From: Alisma plantago-aquatica
Taxonomy: Eukaryota; Streptophyta; Magnoliopsida; Alismatales; Alismataceae
Direction of reading: 5' to 3'
Length of the DNA stretch: 64,000 nucleotides
NCBI GenBank assembly: GCA_963693085.1
Contig: OY856413.1
Location: forward strand, 470,387,879 to 470,451,878
Shown here piece after piece: positions 26,098 to 38,406 of the stretch (within the stretch, counting starts at the first letter, position 1; each line of letters starts with the position of its first letter). The translations under genes were made by a program, and so were the position numbers. The notes under the pieces were generated by a model. The model was not told the DNA's origin. It saw nothing but the letters and a program-made list of their open reading frames with translations, and did no database searches.

Positions 26098-26310
26098 TGC
26101 CATTGAGCAGTAGCTCAAGTGGTCGCAACACAGGGCCCCTCACAAAGGGTCCCGGGTTCGAATCCCCCTGGTGGTGCTGTTTGGAATGGTTTCCCCCGTA
26201 GTGCAGCCGGCCTCTGGGTGACTTAATGGGCTATGCTCCTTACGGGATGGGGTTGAGCTCCCTAGGTTGGGCTCGACGAAAGCCTTACGGGTCTCCTAGG
26301 TTACCAAAAA
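26098..26310 (+). mobile_element. tRNA-derived SINE
   Basis: A 213-bp insertion with a Pol III promoter: A box TAGCTCAAGTG at 26111-26121 and B box GGTTCGAATCC at 26155-26165, in a tRNA-like 5' head of about 75 bp. It has a unique body rich in GGG and CTTACGGG repeats and a short ACCAAAAA tail. It is flanked by a perfect 14-bp duplication ACTTTGTATTTATT (26084-26097 and 26311-26324), and the sister interior has the empty site at 21390-21403. SINEs are transcribed by Pol III and moved by LINE machinery. The tRNA-like head cannot fold into a full cloverleaf and is followed by the SINE body, so this is not a tRNA gene. I do not assign the SINE family. Confidence 0.93.
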
Positions 26311-27100
26311 ACTTTGTATTTATTCTTTTATAGAAACTTGATTTTTATGTTTCTTCATAGACATATGTAATCATACATGTGTACCCCACATACATGCATG
26401 GCCACAAGTACCTCATGTACTTGTATGTATGTAAAGACTAAGGGTGCCTCATTTTAGATAACCAAGCCAAGTTACCCAACTAATTTTGGTTTTATTTTTA
26501 TTTAGCATCACTTAGCATTTTTTTGTGTGTATAGGGTCATAATTCTACCAAATATTAGGGTTTTGATTTGGATCAAGAGAGAACCTCTAGATATTAAGGT
26601 TTATCTCTCCTACAACCCTATTAAATTCTTCATAGCCAAATGGGTTAATGTAACCCATCTCGGAAAGTTTCTAAGTTTACACTTTTTAGAGGAACATAAA
26701 TTATATGAAACATATTCCTTATCTAATACTTTATTTGAAATTATCCATACTTTAATTGGCATAGGAGGCCTAATCCTACTACTGAATGAAATGCCAACTT
26801 TAGACGAAGAAAGAAGCAAATTCTAGGATTATGAAAGTAAGTTGATGAGATGAATATGAAATTTAAGATGAGAGACGTACGTTATTTTACTTCAAGCAAA
26901 AACCTTAGACTTTGCCCACATGTGATTCACATGGGCTCGGGAGTGCTCGTTTTCCAACTCGTGGTGCAGAGGAAATTTTTTCCAAGCCCATGTTGTGAAC
27001 TTTGTGGAGACCATTATCCTTAGAAAATTCCCTAGTAATTCCCTTTCGATTATAAGGATTTATTAAAACTATTGTCTATCATAAGTTATTTGATAAGTCC

Positions 27101-27115
27101 GTGCTCTAATATCAA
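27101..27115 (-). promoter_or_regulatory. Primer-binding site, array interior 2
   Basis: Minus strand TTGATATTAGAGCAC, one base from the LTR 3 edge at 27117. It differs from TTGGTATCAGAGC at two transition positions. The matching site of interior 1 is 22180-22194, further eroded. Confidence 0.75.
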
Positions 27116-27116
27116 G

Positions 27117-30100
27117 TGTGATGACCCGTACCCCTGTTTATAAATAATTGAAGGTAGACCATAGGGACATGGATCATCATCTCATTTTTCCAATATCTTG
27201 ACTTAAGAAATAACAAACAACATTCAATGATTAAAAAAACAGAACTTTATTTTAGTAATAAATAAGATAATTACTCCTCCAGAAGTTACTTGCATTTTTA
27301 AGGAGAAAGAACTACTAATATGAAACATTATCTCTTTCATCTAACTAATCCTCCTTTGTGCCTTTAGCTTATTGCTCTTTAATATACTTATTATTTTTTA
27401 TAATGTTCTTCATATCTTCCATCTTTAATGTATGCCAACTTCATAAAATGTGGATCAAAATATTGCTATATTGAAAATGTGGTGCATAAAAAAACTTGTG
27501 CACATATGTTTAGAAACATATCAATAATATTAACCAAATATTACCAATACCTGAACATTCATTTTTGCATAATTGTTTAATCCTTTTTCCCTCAATCTTT
27601 TAGGAATCACAACAAGTTTCCCTTATATTTCATCATTAGACTCGAAGGGTATACCAACATTCCCCTTTGTTTCTTTATTGGGCTCATAGGGTTGGTCCAA
27701 CAATGCTCTTTATGATGAATATCCCAACATCATATTTGTCCCATCATTTTCATCATATTTCTTGGGAGGATATATCCCCATAAACTTTCCCAAAAGAGAG
27801 AGTATTGGGTTCAAAGAATTATTCATTTATATATGTGAGACACATAGTTGTATCCTAAATATAAGTAAATAAACATATAAGAAGTTTATCATGATACCAA
27901 GCATCATGAAACCATCAAAAATCTGTAAAAGTTTATGTGAGAGGTTAGACCTTAAGTAACCACACACCTTCAATGAAGTCATGTTCGATTATTATCCTTG
28001 TACTTCAAGTATGCCATCCAACCAATAAAACATAGATCCAAACAACCAATTTGAAACATGCATAATACTAAAGTGTCACAATTTTATTATATGATCTATA
28101 CAGGGTCAATTGTAGGGTTTAGGTTGAAGGTTGATATTTGGATTATATGTGGAAACCCTTGTTCTCATATGTTCAATATCTTATGACTTAGGGTTCCTAA
28201 GTAGATATCTTTATTGACCTAATATCTTGGGATCTCATTCTTATTCAAATACATAAGTTTATATCGAAAAATTAATGTACTTAATCAACTCAACATTACA
28301 CTTATCAAAACAAATTTTCTTATAGTTTTAAACCTTATTTTAATAAAGAATTATACTTTTAAACACAATTAGTAATATCAGGGATTTTATTTTCATTAAT
28401 TGAGAGTTCCTTAAGATCGTCATTAAGTTTCAAGACCTTGTCCCAATTAGGGTTTGTATGATGGCAAGAAGTACTTTTGCAAAAGGATCATATTTTTTAT
28501 ATTTTAAATAGATGTATAGGATGATATATCTGAATTTTATGTGATTATGGTATTAGAATCAATATGTGATTATATTTTTATTGCAATGTTAATATTTTTC
28601 TGAAGAAAAGTAAATATAGACTTGCAAGTTTTCCTAAGGGATGGATTCTTGTTAAGTTACAAGTTCGGTTTATTTTTCTAATTATTGGCCAAAGAGGTGT
28701 GAAAGTACCTAATATTTAGAAAAAGATAGTTGTTTGACCTCTGGGATGCCATTCATTGAGATCTTGATCCCAAGACCCATGTTTGTCCATCCCACTCACA
28801 TCTTTACAAGATGCAACCTGATCTTGATCATGGGAATTGGTGTTTGGTTAAGCCAAGACTGAGATCCAACGATCCTTGAGAGGTCCACGCTAAAGAAAAC
28901 TACACACACATGTGGTGACACTCACATGGTATATTGCTAACTAGAGTAAAGGTGTGGCATGAGAGAGAAGTTTGAGATCTAGAAGGTTGCCGTCCAAGCT
29001 CTGATGTTTAGGGTGGAAGCATTTGAATTGTATTTAGATGCTAAGGGAGCATGGTTTGGAATCTCGAGCTTGGGCTAAGAGGGATTGAGTGGAGAGAGTG
29101 GTTTATTAGTTATTAAGAAATAATATGATTTCCTATGATAGTTGTTTTCAAACCATTTTCACAAGTGGAATGCATTGGTTCCATTATGTTTTAGTGAGGT
29201 GAAGTGTAGAGAAAGACAGATTGGGCAGATAGAGTTTCCATTTTGCACATAGATCCTTTCCTAGTCCAAAGATGGGTGAGAGACAATAGTTGCACCATTG
29301 ATCTTTTCTCTAATTGTCCGCCTAAAATGTCACATCCAAGAGGCACATGGTTATTGTTTCCTACGTTAGAGAGCCTTAGTTTCCATTGCAAGTTATTATT
29401 ACAAGTATGTCACTCTTCCTTCACAATTTTTTCTAGGATACTAAGAACATCCTTTTTCAATAGAATTTGTACGGTAATCACAAATACCTTACACAACTAA
29501 TGTTAAATTTTGGTATTTATTGAAATAACCTACTTAGCTAAAAATTTCTCTTCAAATAATTTCTTAAATGGATCCTTCAAGTCACAAAAAGTTATATTAT
29601 CCTTTTATATTATTAATTTCTTTTTCTTTAGTTATGATGCCACATTAGAAAAGAAAATTGGTCCCACCAAGGCTGTTGAATACCCTAAACTTCATTGTGA
29701 AAGGAATCAAAAGGTAATGCATTAATTTTTTTTACTCACTAAGTGTGTCACCTTTTTATTTGGAACTAATAGAGTTTGGGGGATGGGCCAATGTGACATC
29801 CACACACTCCAACAAAATAAAACAAAGAATCAAAATAGAGAAGGATGATATTTATACAAGAATGTACAAAGAATAAAAATCTAACAGTATGAACTTCCAA
29901 CAACAATCAACTTTGGGAATACGATCATTGAAAGCTACTAGATTCCTAAATTCCATATATGGTAAATAATAGCATGGCTAACTCTTCTTTCTATTTTACT
30001 CCTTAAGCAATAGAGTTCTTCTAAGATCGAGGGAATATAAGAAATAGGATTTTTAGAAAGAGCCCGATTACAAAGATTCTTGGCAAAGCTACATGTAAAA

Positions 30101-30912
30101 AACAAATGATGACTATCTTCACTATTATTTCTACATAGGTGACACAAAGAGATAATAGTCACTACTCTTATCCTTAGAATATACATGGAAGGGATACAAC
30201 CTAAGGCAAGTTCCTAGACATGAAACCTGAACCTCATAGAGTGGACATCTCTCCAGACCTAGTCCATCCATTCCACCTCTCCAGACTTTGACCTACAATG
30301 ATTAAAAGCCTTTCTAAAATTGACATTAACATCCCCATTATGAAGAATATGATCCTCTCCAGTGCCTGGGATATACTTGCTCTCCAAAAAAAATTTCAAT
30401 TCCAATAGTCTTCTTGATTTAGAGATACACCAATTGCCATTAATAATTATAGTAGACAGTTGATCCATCCTTCCTTTTCCCAACATAAGTTGCATATTGG
30501 AATCAACAACTCCATTCAAGAAATGATGATGCTTCAACCATGGATCCTTCAAAGTAAGATTGCATCACCTCTACCCAATCTATAATCAACAACATTAGAT
30601 ATAAGCTCCTTGCTCTTAGGTAATACATTAATTGATTATTCAATTAATTTACTAACTTGGAATGTTTTGGAAATCTGGTCTTTACTCTTCGTATTACACA
30701 ACCAGGATTTTTGATATTAAATAAAAACATAATTTTCTCTTGTTGGTGGATTTGGACACAGATACCACACTGTAAACAAATTGAATTTCAAGAATCCTTA
30801 TTTAATTCTCAAAATTTTTAATTAATAATTTATCATTTCCATTATTCCAATTTGATTCTCTCGTTATATTCTTGAATTACTTCCACAACTCAAAAATTTG
30901 GAGGTCGTTGTA
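27117..30912 (-). repeat. Array LTR 3, carrying a LINE fragment
   Basis: Plus-strand start TGTGATGACCCG and end GGTCGTTGTA (terminal CA changed to TA). Without the LINE fragment (29726-30617 and one duplication copy) it is about 2.9 kb, shorter than LTR 2, which has the extra promoter segment. It ends the array; at 30913 unrelated sequence begins. Confidence 0.8.
29712..30631 (-). mobile_element. 5'-truncated L1-type LINE in array LTR 3
   Basis: An insertion of about 890 bp on the minus strand. Its 3' end is the T-run at 29726-29734 (a poly(A) tail on the minus strand). Flanking direct repeats AGGTAATGCATTAA (29712-29725) and AGGTAATACATTAA (30618-30631) differ at one base. Minus-strand frames 30552-30259 and 30186-29938 encode the last part of LINE ORF2: PWLKHHHFLNGVV and a downstream zinc-binding RT domain, CHLCRNNSEDSHHLFFTCSF. 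Truncation of the 5' end is typical of incomplete target-primed reverse transcription. Frame breaks show it is dead. Confidence 0.9.
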
Positions 30913-31067
30913 GTGTTTATTTTATAACTAAGGCGTTCATATTTCTAAATGAATCAAATTATGTGACATAATTAAGGTGATAGGATACAATCTAGGAATA
31001 TGGAAAAGCTTAAGTTGGGTAGCATAGTAGAAATTTGAGGACAAAAGTTATATAAGGTGGGCTAAAT
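30913..31067 (+). other. 3' end and polypurine tract of a plus-strand gypsy element
   Basis: The phrase TTGAGGACAAAAGTTATATAAGGTGGGCTAAAT (read at 31035-31067) has the form that closes many gypsy pol genes: a GAGGACAAA coding end, a purine tract AAGGTGGG, then the LTR start TGTAACAAC at 31068. The coding part before it is not legible. This may be the far end of the element whose gag lies at 18348-19420, separated by the tandem array; that link is inference. Confidence 0.5.
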
Positions 31068-32318
31068 TGTAACAACTTTAAAACCCTGACATAGGCAAAA
31101 CATATAATTTTACATTATTTCAAAAACCTAGCTAAATTTTTTCATGTGTTAATCTACCATGTATTCAATTTCCATGTTTGATTGAACTGGTAAACCTTGA
31201 TTTCCCTAAGTCAATTACAAATAACTTAAATAGATAAAATGTGGTTTTAATAGGTTCTAATAAAATTTTAGAAACTAAACTACATATAAGATCTTTTCCA
31301 CAAGCTTTGAATAACAATTGGGTCTCTAATTATTTTGAAAAAAATGATCCCTAAATGATAACTAAGTGACATGTGAGGGTTAAAAGACAAATAAGTGACA
31401 TGTGAGGCTTTAAAAAAATGGACCTTTATAGTGTGTATAATTTGACCCAATAAATTAACAATAGTTAGTTATAATAATAATTAGATTTCCCCAAAATATT
31501 ACCCTCTAATTATCTATAGGTAATCCTAGATAGCTAATACATTTTTATCCTCGAAAGGAAAATATAGATAGTTGTCACTACCAAACCATGCAACTAACTA
31601 GATTATCAGATTCCTCATTTCCAATTTAGGTAACCCACCAAGTTTGATTAGATTTTGATAACTCTAGATGTTCCAATTTGTATTAGAAAGTATATGATTT
31701 AAATAAATAGATTAGCCTAATACTGACCATAATATACCTTAGTTTTTTTATTGTTTTTCACTTAAATGTGTGTCATGCACTCTGCAGAAAGTGCCCCCCT
31801 CTGAATTATACTCTCAGATCCTAAATATGGTTCATTTTCCCTTGCTTGACTCCCATGGCCTGTAGGAGACAACAATACCTTATTAACCGTCAAACCTACC
31901 TTCCTCCACAAAGAAATCAACCAAATATTGACCTATACTAGCCTAGATTTGAATCATGTGTTGACCACCTAGTTTTTGCTAAATTAGTAAAGACCAAAAA
32001 AACTATAAATTATCATGAATTTCAATTATTAATGAATGCTAATTGATTGGAGAAGATAAATATAATTTCATTAGACTCAAGAGGATTGTAAGGGGATGAT
32101 GCAAGAAAGGTAAGTGCTCCACTTACTTTGCACTTGATTAATAGATTTGTATATGATATAATGTATAATGTACATGAAATGATATGAATGCATCAATTAT
32201 GCTTCAATTTCTTTTATAAAAATAAAGTTACAAGATTACAAAGTCATTATATGCTCTTTCTATTTGAACAATTACTATATCACATTTTAGGCATGTTAGG
32301 AGATTTTTAAGAGTAAGA
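31068..32318 (+). repeat. Probable LTR start and AT-rich flank
   Basis: Begins TGTAACAACTTTAAAACCCTG right after the purine tract. No second copy is found in the window, so its length is unknown. The remainder to 32318 is AT-rich with no coding signal; the LINE at 32319 interrupts it. Confidence 0.4.
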
Positions 32319-33385
32319 TTTTTTTTTGGAGAAGGTAAAATATTACTATAGAACCAAAAAGTATAGTGAGTAAAACAAAATCTCATATACTATGCACACA
32401 AGTTTACTCAAAAAAACCCCCACTACCGTCGGGCCACCAGGTCCAGGGCCGTCCCAATCATAGGTCCAACTTCAATCGCCCTCCCTATATTAGTACAAAG
32501 ATATCAAAAAGGTCAAATGTATCAGCATGTTTCTTCCCATGTAACCTACTGTTATTTTCACACCAAGCAAGCCAGCAGATGGCAGTGATACACCCGCCCG
32601 CAAAGGATCTAGTACTGGGTCTTGTCATCATCTTGCTCATTATCCAATTGCAAGCTTCAAAAAGAGACCCAGGGGGGTTACTGCCCCACCCCATTTTCAG
32701 CAATACCCTACACCAAAGGTAACATGTGTAAGGACATCCAAAGAACAGATGTGAATGACTCTCATCCTCCTTCTCACAGAGCAGGAAGGTGGTCACCGGT
32801 CTCAAGCCCCATCTATTCAACCGATCAAAGGTTGGGATATGGCACAGTATAGCCCTGTAGGCACAAAAACTCCACTTGGGGTTGTGAAAGGAATTCCAAA
32901 AAACCAAGTGCCAAGGCACTTGTGGGGAACAAAAAGAAATTAGAACCCAAGGCTTGGCCGCCTAGAACTGAAGGTTCCATCCATCAGTGGCCTATACGTA
33001 ATCATCAACAACATCTGGCCATCTTATGCACATCTCTCTCCCAGTTTGCAAGACGTTGACCTTGTTTAGGACTAGCGAATCCCCATATCTTTCATGCATC
33101 CACCTGCTCTAGAAAGAGTTAGTGCATCTAAGGAAATAGTCAATTCTTGCACTGGTAGAAGGTTCAGCCATGTCATCTACATTGTGAACATTGAGTCCGC
33201 CTTCCTCGAAGCCTCTGGCAATGTTTATGAGAAAGATTAAGATAATGTACCTTATCTTGGATCCTAATAAGCAGGATCTTTAGAGAAAATTTAGATGCAC
33301 TTCTTGACAATTCAAGAGGAATGTAACCCAAGGGATCTTCAGTGCAAATTTTAGAGACACTTAAATGAAAATGGAAGGGGCACTT
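32319..33385 (-). mobile_element. L1-type LINE, 3' part, interrupted by an LTR element
   Basis: The 3' end is marked by a nine-base T-run at 32319-32327. The minus-strand frame 32919-32485 encodes WSFCAYRAILCHIPTFDRLNRWG followed by the zinc-binding domain with DESHSHLFFGCPYTCYLW, the usual end of plant L1 ORF2. Higher up, frame 33391-33173 and the broken sequence between are probably the preceding part of ORF2, but I cannot match them to a motif. The element is cut at 33385 by the CACTT duplication of the LTR element at 33386-51911. A few more bases of it probably lie at 51917-51939, followed by a weak direct repeat (about 10 of 13 bases alike) of the sequence before the T-run. Confidence 0.8.
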
Positions 33386-36156
33386 TGTCACGGAATCATT
33401 CTTACCCCAATCTCAATCCCAATGCCTAGATAGTGGTAAAAGGATTGAAGTGCCCATCTCCGAGTGGCCCAAAAGGATCTCACACACTCGCATATACAAT
33501 AAGAAATAATAACTCATAAAAAAAGAAATTTAAGGAACTAACCAGCCCAATTAGGAGAGTGTGTATATTTATACACATCATCAGAGTTGATCAAAAGTGA
33601 AAGTGATCTAGTCAATTATTCATAACGATTCATCTAATTTGCCTAAAATTAGGTAAACTGAGACGCAATCAATGCAATGCATCAGTAAGATTTGAAAAGA
33701 ACAAATATTGAATTGAAAAAAATATATAGAAAAATATAGTACTTGGCAGGACTTATGTTCAAAATGTAGTCAATGAGTGATTTTCAAATCATCACATTTA
33801 TTTCTACCAATTCAATTTTATTACAAGTTTCCCATTATGCTGATATCGAGAAGCATGCATGTATATTTTCTATGGTTCCATTGCCCCAACAAGATGGGGA
33901 AGGTCACCAGGCTCCTTCTCTCCATATGAGGTAGGAAGTTGATCCACATATACAAGTTCCACCCTCCGAATGAGGAGGTCGGTTGTACTCAATATCAACA
34001 TTATCAACTTTATCATCATCATAATCCAGGCAGTCATAACGAGCAATATCATTTATGTTTCCAATGTTTGTTTGCTAACTATATTATAGAAAATTGGAAG
34101 AATAATAAGTAGGGAACAATATCTCAAACAAATACATACCCAAGATTTTCAAGATTACATACAAATATCATTTAATACCACTAGTCTGTTCAAGGAGGAA
34201 TTAATATAAAAGTGCACCTTTCATCGAAGATTTAGGGTAAGCATTCCAAGAAATAATAGATCAAAGTCTCAACTAGATCCTAGATCAATCATGATGTGTA
34301 TGAAGGGTCAAGAACGTGATATATACAAAGATCATGTACCAATTATTACAAGAATAGGGTTTTTCATTCCTATTCAACCTTGGGGTTAGGTCATTCACTT
34401 ATAATCAACAATTTCAAGATGTTCAATATTATTCAAGTGTCAAGAATATTTCAAGTGTGAATGACACACTTGGGTATTTTAAGAACATATGTTAACCCTA
34501 ATATTATCATTATTGAAGTCATTATCAAGTCTCTAGATCATCATCATGATGGATTAGCATCATTGGTATTCAATATTTGATCAAGTCTTTATTGATGTAA
34601 AAGTAAAGTCATGGATCAGGTATTAGGTCAATGATCAGGGGTTTCACAAGATTTCGATCAATCATGAAGGTACCATTATCAATATTGAATCAAGTTAAAA
34701 AATATATATCTAGGTTCTTCATTCATCAAGTCACAATTAGTGTTTCAAAATAATCATCAGAGTCAAGTATTAGCGTTTCCAAAGATTAATCACAATTATT
34801 GGGTCATTTGAAAATTTTATAGGGATATCAGTGAGAATCATTTTTAATCAGGTCTCAAAAGTATTTTTAAAAATGTGTATAGGTTTTTCTGATCAAAATG
34901 AACTATTTATTCATTATTTTTGGACCTAGGAATCTAAAGATAACATTTTTGCAATATTTGATTAATTATAATGAATATTCGACAGAGAGGAGGTAAAAAG
35001 ACCTTAATCGGGTAAAAGGGTGGCCATTCGATGCGTAATGGACGATCGAGATTGGGATACGTGGAAACGTGGCTTACTAGTTTAGATGGATCTATTTGAA
35101 CCTTTGTTTGTGGTTCAATTCCTTGATTGCTGGCTCAACTGCGGTTCATTTGGTTCAATGGTTCGCATTGGTTTGCTCTCTAGACCGACGGTTCACGAAC
35201 TCATCCTCCTTTGATCATGTTACGTGTGAGCCAGGAAGTGAGGTGGAGGGGCCTCATCGGCACTAGCGTGTAAGGGAGCAGGGGCTCCAGTGGAGTGATC
35301 GAGAGTGTCATTCAAGTCCCTCAAGACCTCCTGAGTTGGATGGAGGTCAGTATTTGGGGAGAGAAGATGAGGAGGAAGAACATCCAATCAGGGCTATCTG
35401 GCAGTGGCATTTGGAGAAGTAGGTAATAAGATGGAGAAACATAGGCACTCGAGGATGAGGGAGTGAGCAATAGTGTGGTTCCATGCATGGTGTGGTGGTT
35501 GTGAGTCTTAGGAGGCCTTTTCATAGCATCGAGGGGGTAAATTGATGTTTAAAGGACTCTTGGTTGCAACCATAGCCACCGGAATGAGATGAGGAAGCAA
35601 GGGAATCCATTTTATGGAAAAATTGATCATTAATGTTGGTTAAATGGGGTATATCTAGGCATGAAATCGTGAGAGGAGGCTTTTTGTTCACTCAGATTTT
35701 CAAATCGAGGTCACAAGCAGTTGATTGCAAGTCTTAGTCCTCACTGACTCCACCCTACTGATTGCAGGAGGTAGGAGATGACCTGATCATTGTTAGATCA
35801 TGTTGTGATCTGGGTACATTTGATCCAAGGGTTGAGGTTCATCCCCCAAGTGAGCCCTGGATAACTGAGGTGGAAAAGTCTATTAAAAAGGGCAACTAAA
35901 AGGGATTTTAACAACTTGATTATTAAAAAATGACTCCAAACGAGGGGGTGCGGGGGGCGGCGGTGCAAAAGGCAATTTGCGAACAGCCCAAGAAGACTAC
36001 TGTGGGGGGACAAGAAACAAGGATGCTAGATCTATACCAACTGCTAAATCGACCAGATTGGCAGGTCAGGAGAGTTTGTAGAAGGTTGGTATTAACCTCA
36101 TGTATAAGGGGATGAGAGGGGGAAACCCTAATGAGAAGATGGATGATACTAACTAG

Positions 36157-37640
36157 ATGGAGGTGGAACAGAGCACACATGACGGTGGCAACCCTTTCCT
36201 ACCAGATGACTCACCATCAGCCAAGACAAAATCCTTCAAACAAGCCGTGACAGGAAAAAGCGACGACGCAACAACGAATCCTTTCTTTCTAGATGACGAA
36301 CCGGAGGAGTTCGTCAACCCAAAAGACATCAAACTTGTCTACGAGAGAGGATTCCCTGAAATCTACATAGCCCCTAAAGCGGAAGAAATAATGAGCAAGC
36401 CTTTCAAATACACAGTCATTGTAAAACTCGTCGACAGACATGTGGGATTCTTAACCATGGCAGAAAGACTAAAGCTGCTCTGGCAACCGGCGGGTCACTT
36501 TGAACTCTATGAACTTGCTGAGCAACATTATGTGGTGCAATTGTACAGCAGACTGGACTAAGAAAATGTCCTAACAAAGGGGTTGTGGTCCTTGTTTGGA
36601 AGTTGTCTTGTAGTTTAGCCTTGGGATGGGTACTTTGAACCTTCCAAGGGCCTCCCGAGCCATCTAGTAACATGGATTCGAGTCATTGGACTCCCAATTC
36701 ATTACTACAATCAAGAAATGTTTCAGAGAATAGGTGAATCTATTGGGCAGCTTGTGAGAGTCGATGATCACTCTAGTAATCACACTAGAAGCTGGTTTGT
36801 GAGGATGGCTATTGAAATTGAAACGTCTAAGCCTATCCAACCTGCAATTTTGATCAATGGTCATGAATACAAGATTGAATATGAATCACTGCCGATCATG
36901 TGTCTCAAGTGTGGGAAGCTTGCACACGATGCGACTGACTACATGGGACCCAATAAAGAACCTACAAAACCTAACACTGACCCATCTGAGGATGATGTAG
37001 GAGTCCGATGGATGGAGGAGGAAGAGAAATCAAAAGTCTATTAGGGGAAAAACATCATTGCTCGATGGCCACAACGTAACAAAGAAAACCCAAAGAAAAA
37101 CCAGACCAAGGGCTCGACAAACAAATTCCAAGCCCTGGATGAGGATGAAGAAGGAATTATCATTGCTGAGGAGGACAAGAACGATGATCAATCAGAGCCA
37201 ACCACTCAAGAGGATACTCATGGACCAAAGATCTGGTGGAAGAAATAGAGAAGGAATGAGGATGTTGATATCTCATCAAAGAAGGACACTGAGACTCCAC
37301 CTGTAAATGATGAAGGCCAACCCAGGCAGGAAGCATCATCCCAACCCAACCCTATCCTCACTCACATAGTGGTTAAACCTGTGGGTAATGAAGTCATCGC
37401 GGGAAGACCAGATGATGCCACTACAGAAAAGAATACAGATGTCCCTAGCACTAATAAGAAAGGTGAAGTTATTATAGATAGCAGCAAAGCCTGTGAAGGG
37501 GTGAAGAAACTAGAACTTCTTGGCAGGAAAGCCAAAGAAAAGGAGAACCAATTGGGCATAGGTATCCCACATAGTCCATATGTAATAAGGAATAGAATGA
37601 GAAGAGGCCCTGAAGTTAGCGAGGGAGGTGCTTCCTCCTC
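36157..37640 (+). pseudogene. LINE ORF1: DUF4283-type domain and zinc knuckle
   Basis: The start ATG at 36157 opens a 134-codon frame (MEVEQSTHDGGNPFLPDD...) that holds the N-terminal half of the DUF4283-like domain, with VIVKLVDRHVGFLTMAERL and FELYELAEQHYVVQL. It stops at 36561. After a frame change, 36718-37044 continues with MFQRIGESIGQLVRVDDHS, VRMAIEIETSKPI and a CCHC knuckle CLKCGKLAHDATDY in which the last Cys is Tyr. A charged linker follows to 37640. In plant L1 elements this protein binds the LINE RNA. At least three stops (36561, near 36616 and 37043) break it. The loss of the knuckle's fourth ligand suggests drift. Confidence 0.87.
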
Positions 37641-37644
37641 CAGT

Positions 37645-38406
37645 ATGATTAATACAATAGCTTGGAACATTAGGGGTGTTGGCAAGAAGAAGGCCAGGCA
37701 ATTCCTCAAACACCACGTGGCTAAACATAAAGTCAAGCTTGTTTCTATATTTGAACCTCATATATCTGGTAAAGAAGCGCAAAGTGATATTAAAGACATT
37801 GGTTTCTCTAGATCTCATAGAGTATAGGCCAATGGTTTCTCAGGAGGGATTTGGATTCTTTGGAATGAAGACAAGTGTGATGTACAGATCCTTCAAAGTC
37901 ATAAATACTTTATTCACTACTACATTGACAGTAACACCTTTTGTACCTTCGTCTAAGCTTCACCTGACCTCAGGGGACTCCCTATTCTCTGGGAACATTT
38001 GCATCAGCTGAGTCAGTCCATCACCATGCCTTGGATCATTCTAGGGGACTTCAACTGTATGCTCAATCTTGATGAGAAACTGGGCAGCAACAGATTTAAT
38101 GTAGCTGAAGTAGCACAGTTCAACAATGCCATCCTTCAAGCCGGCCTCACCGACCTCAGTAGCGCAGGCTATGTGTTTACTTATAATAAAGGCCTCCTCC
38201 ATGAAAGAATTGATAGAGCTTTGGCCAATAGAGAGTGGATACAAAAGTATCCCACCTTCATTTGTGAAAATTTACCCCAGATCAGCTCAAACCACAATCC
38301 AATAGCTATGCTTAATTCTCCGGCCCTGATACAACCCGCAATATTCAAAACTCGAGCATCATGGAACAAAGACCTGAACTTCTGCACTCTTTTTGAACTT
38401 CACTAG
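37645..38406 (+). pseudogene. LINE ORF2 endonuclease domain
   Basis: An ATG at 37645 begins INTIAWNIRGVGKKKARQF, the start of the AP-endonuclease-like domain of L1 ORF2. It is in frame with the preceding linker from 37369, so no stop now divides ORF1 tail and ORF2. After a stop at 37826, out-of-frame remains (SGGIWILWNED, read near 37840) lead to 38031-38406, with PWIILGDFNCMLN, ERIDRALANREW and SSNHNPIAML. The last is the SDHxPI motif with Asp replaced by Asn, which would cripple catalysis. The domain normally nicks the target DNA for priming. Confidence 0.88.

Larger units (their letters stand above)
25510..27116 (-). other. Array interior 2, carrying a SINE
   Basis: Non-coding interior homologous throughout to 20816-22195, apart from the SINE at 26098-26310. 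The polypurine end is at 25510-25520 and the primer site at 27101-27115. An imperfect hairpin with outer arms ACATACAT (26388-26395) and ATGTATGT (26425-26432) and inner arms AAGTAC and GTACTT is also present in interior 1 with compensating differences in sequence. On the element RNA it would lie about 670 bases after the primer site. Confidence 0.75.
19517..30912 (-). mobile_element. Tandem LTR array: LTR-interior-LTR-interior-LTR
   Basis: Three LTR copies (19517-20815, 22196-25509, 27117-30912) alternate with two interiors (20816-22195 and 25510-27116), all in the same minus orientation with a period of 4921 bp between the second and third LTR starts. Each interior has a primer site beside the right-hand LTR and a pyrimidine run (polypurine on the minus strand) beside the left-hand one. 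Interior 2 minus its SINE and one duplication copy is 1380 bp, exactly the length of interior 1. No gag or pol motif is present, so the family is non-autonomous and of the large-LTR type (LARD-like). Unequal recombination between LTRs of one element, or between sister copies, would give this structure. A clear outer target duplication is not visible. Confidence 0.82.

Noticed and set aside
26098..26175. Possible tRNA gene
   Set aside because: A and B boxes are present, but no full cloverleaf can be drawn, and it is the head of a 213-bp unit with a target duplication: a SINE.
32366..32943. Plus-strand ORFs of 62-118 codons
   Set aside because: Opposite strand of the LINE ORF2 C-terminal frame at 32485-32919.
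37362..37818. Antisense ORFs of 102-124 codons
   Set aside because: Shadows of the LINE ORF1/ORF2 frame on the opposite strand.
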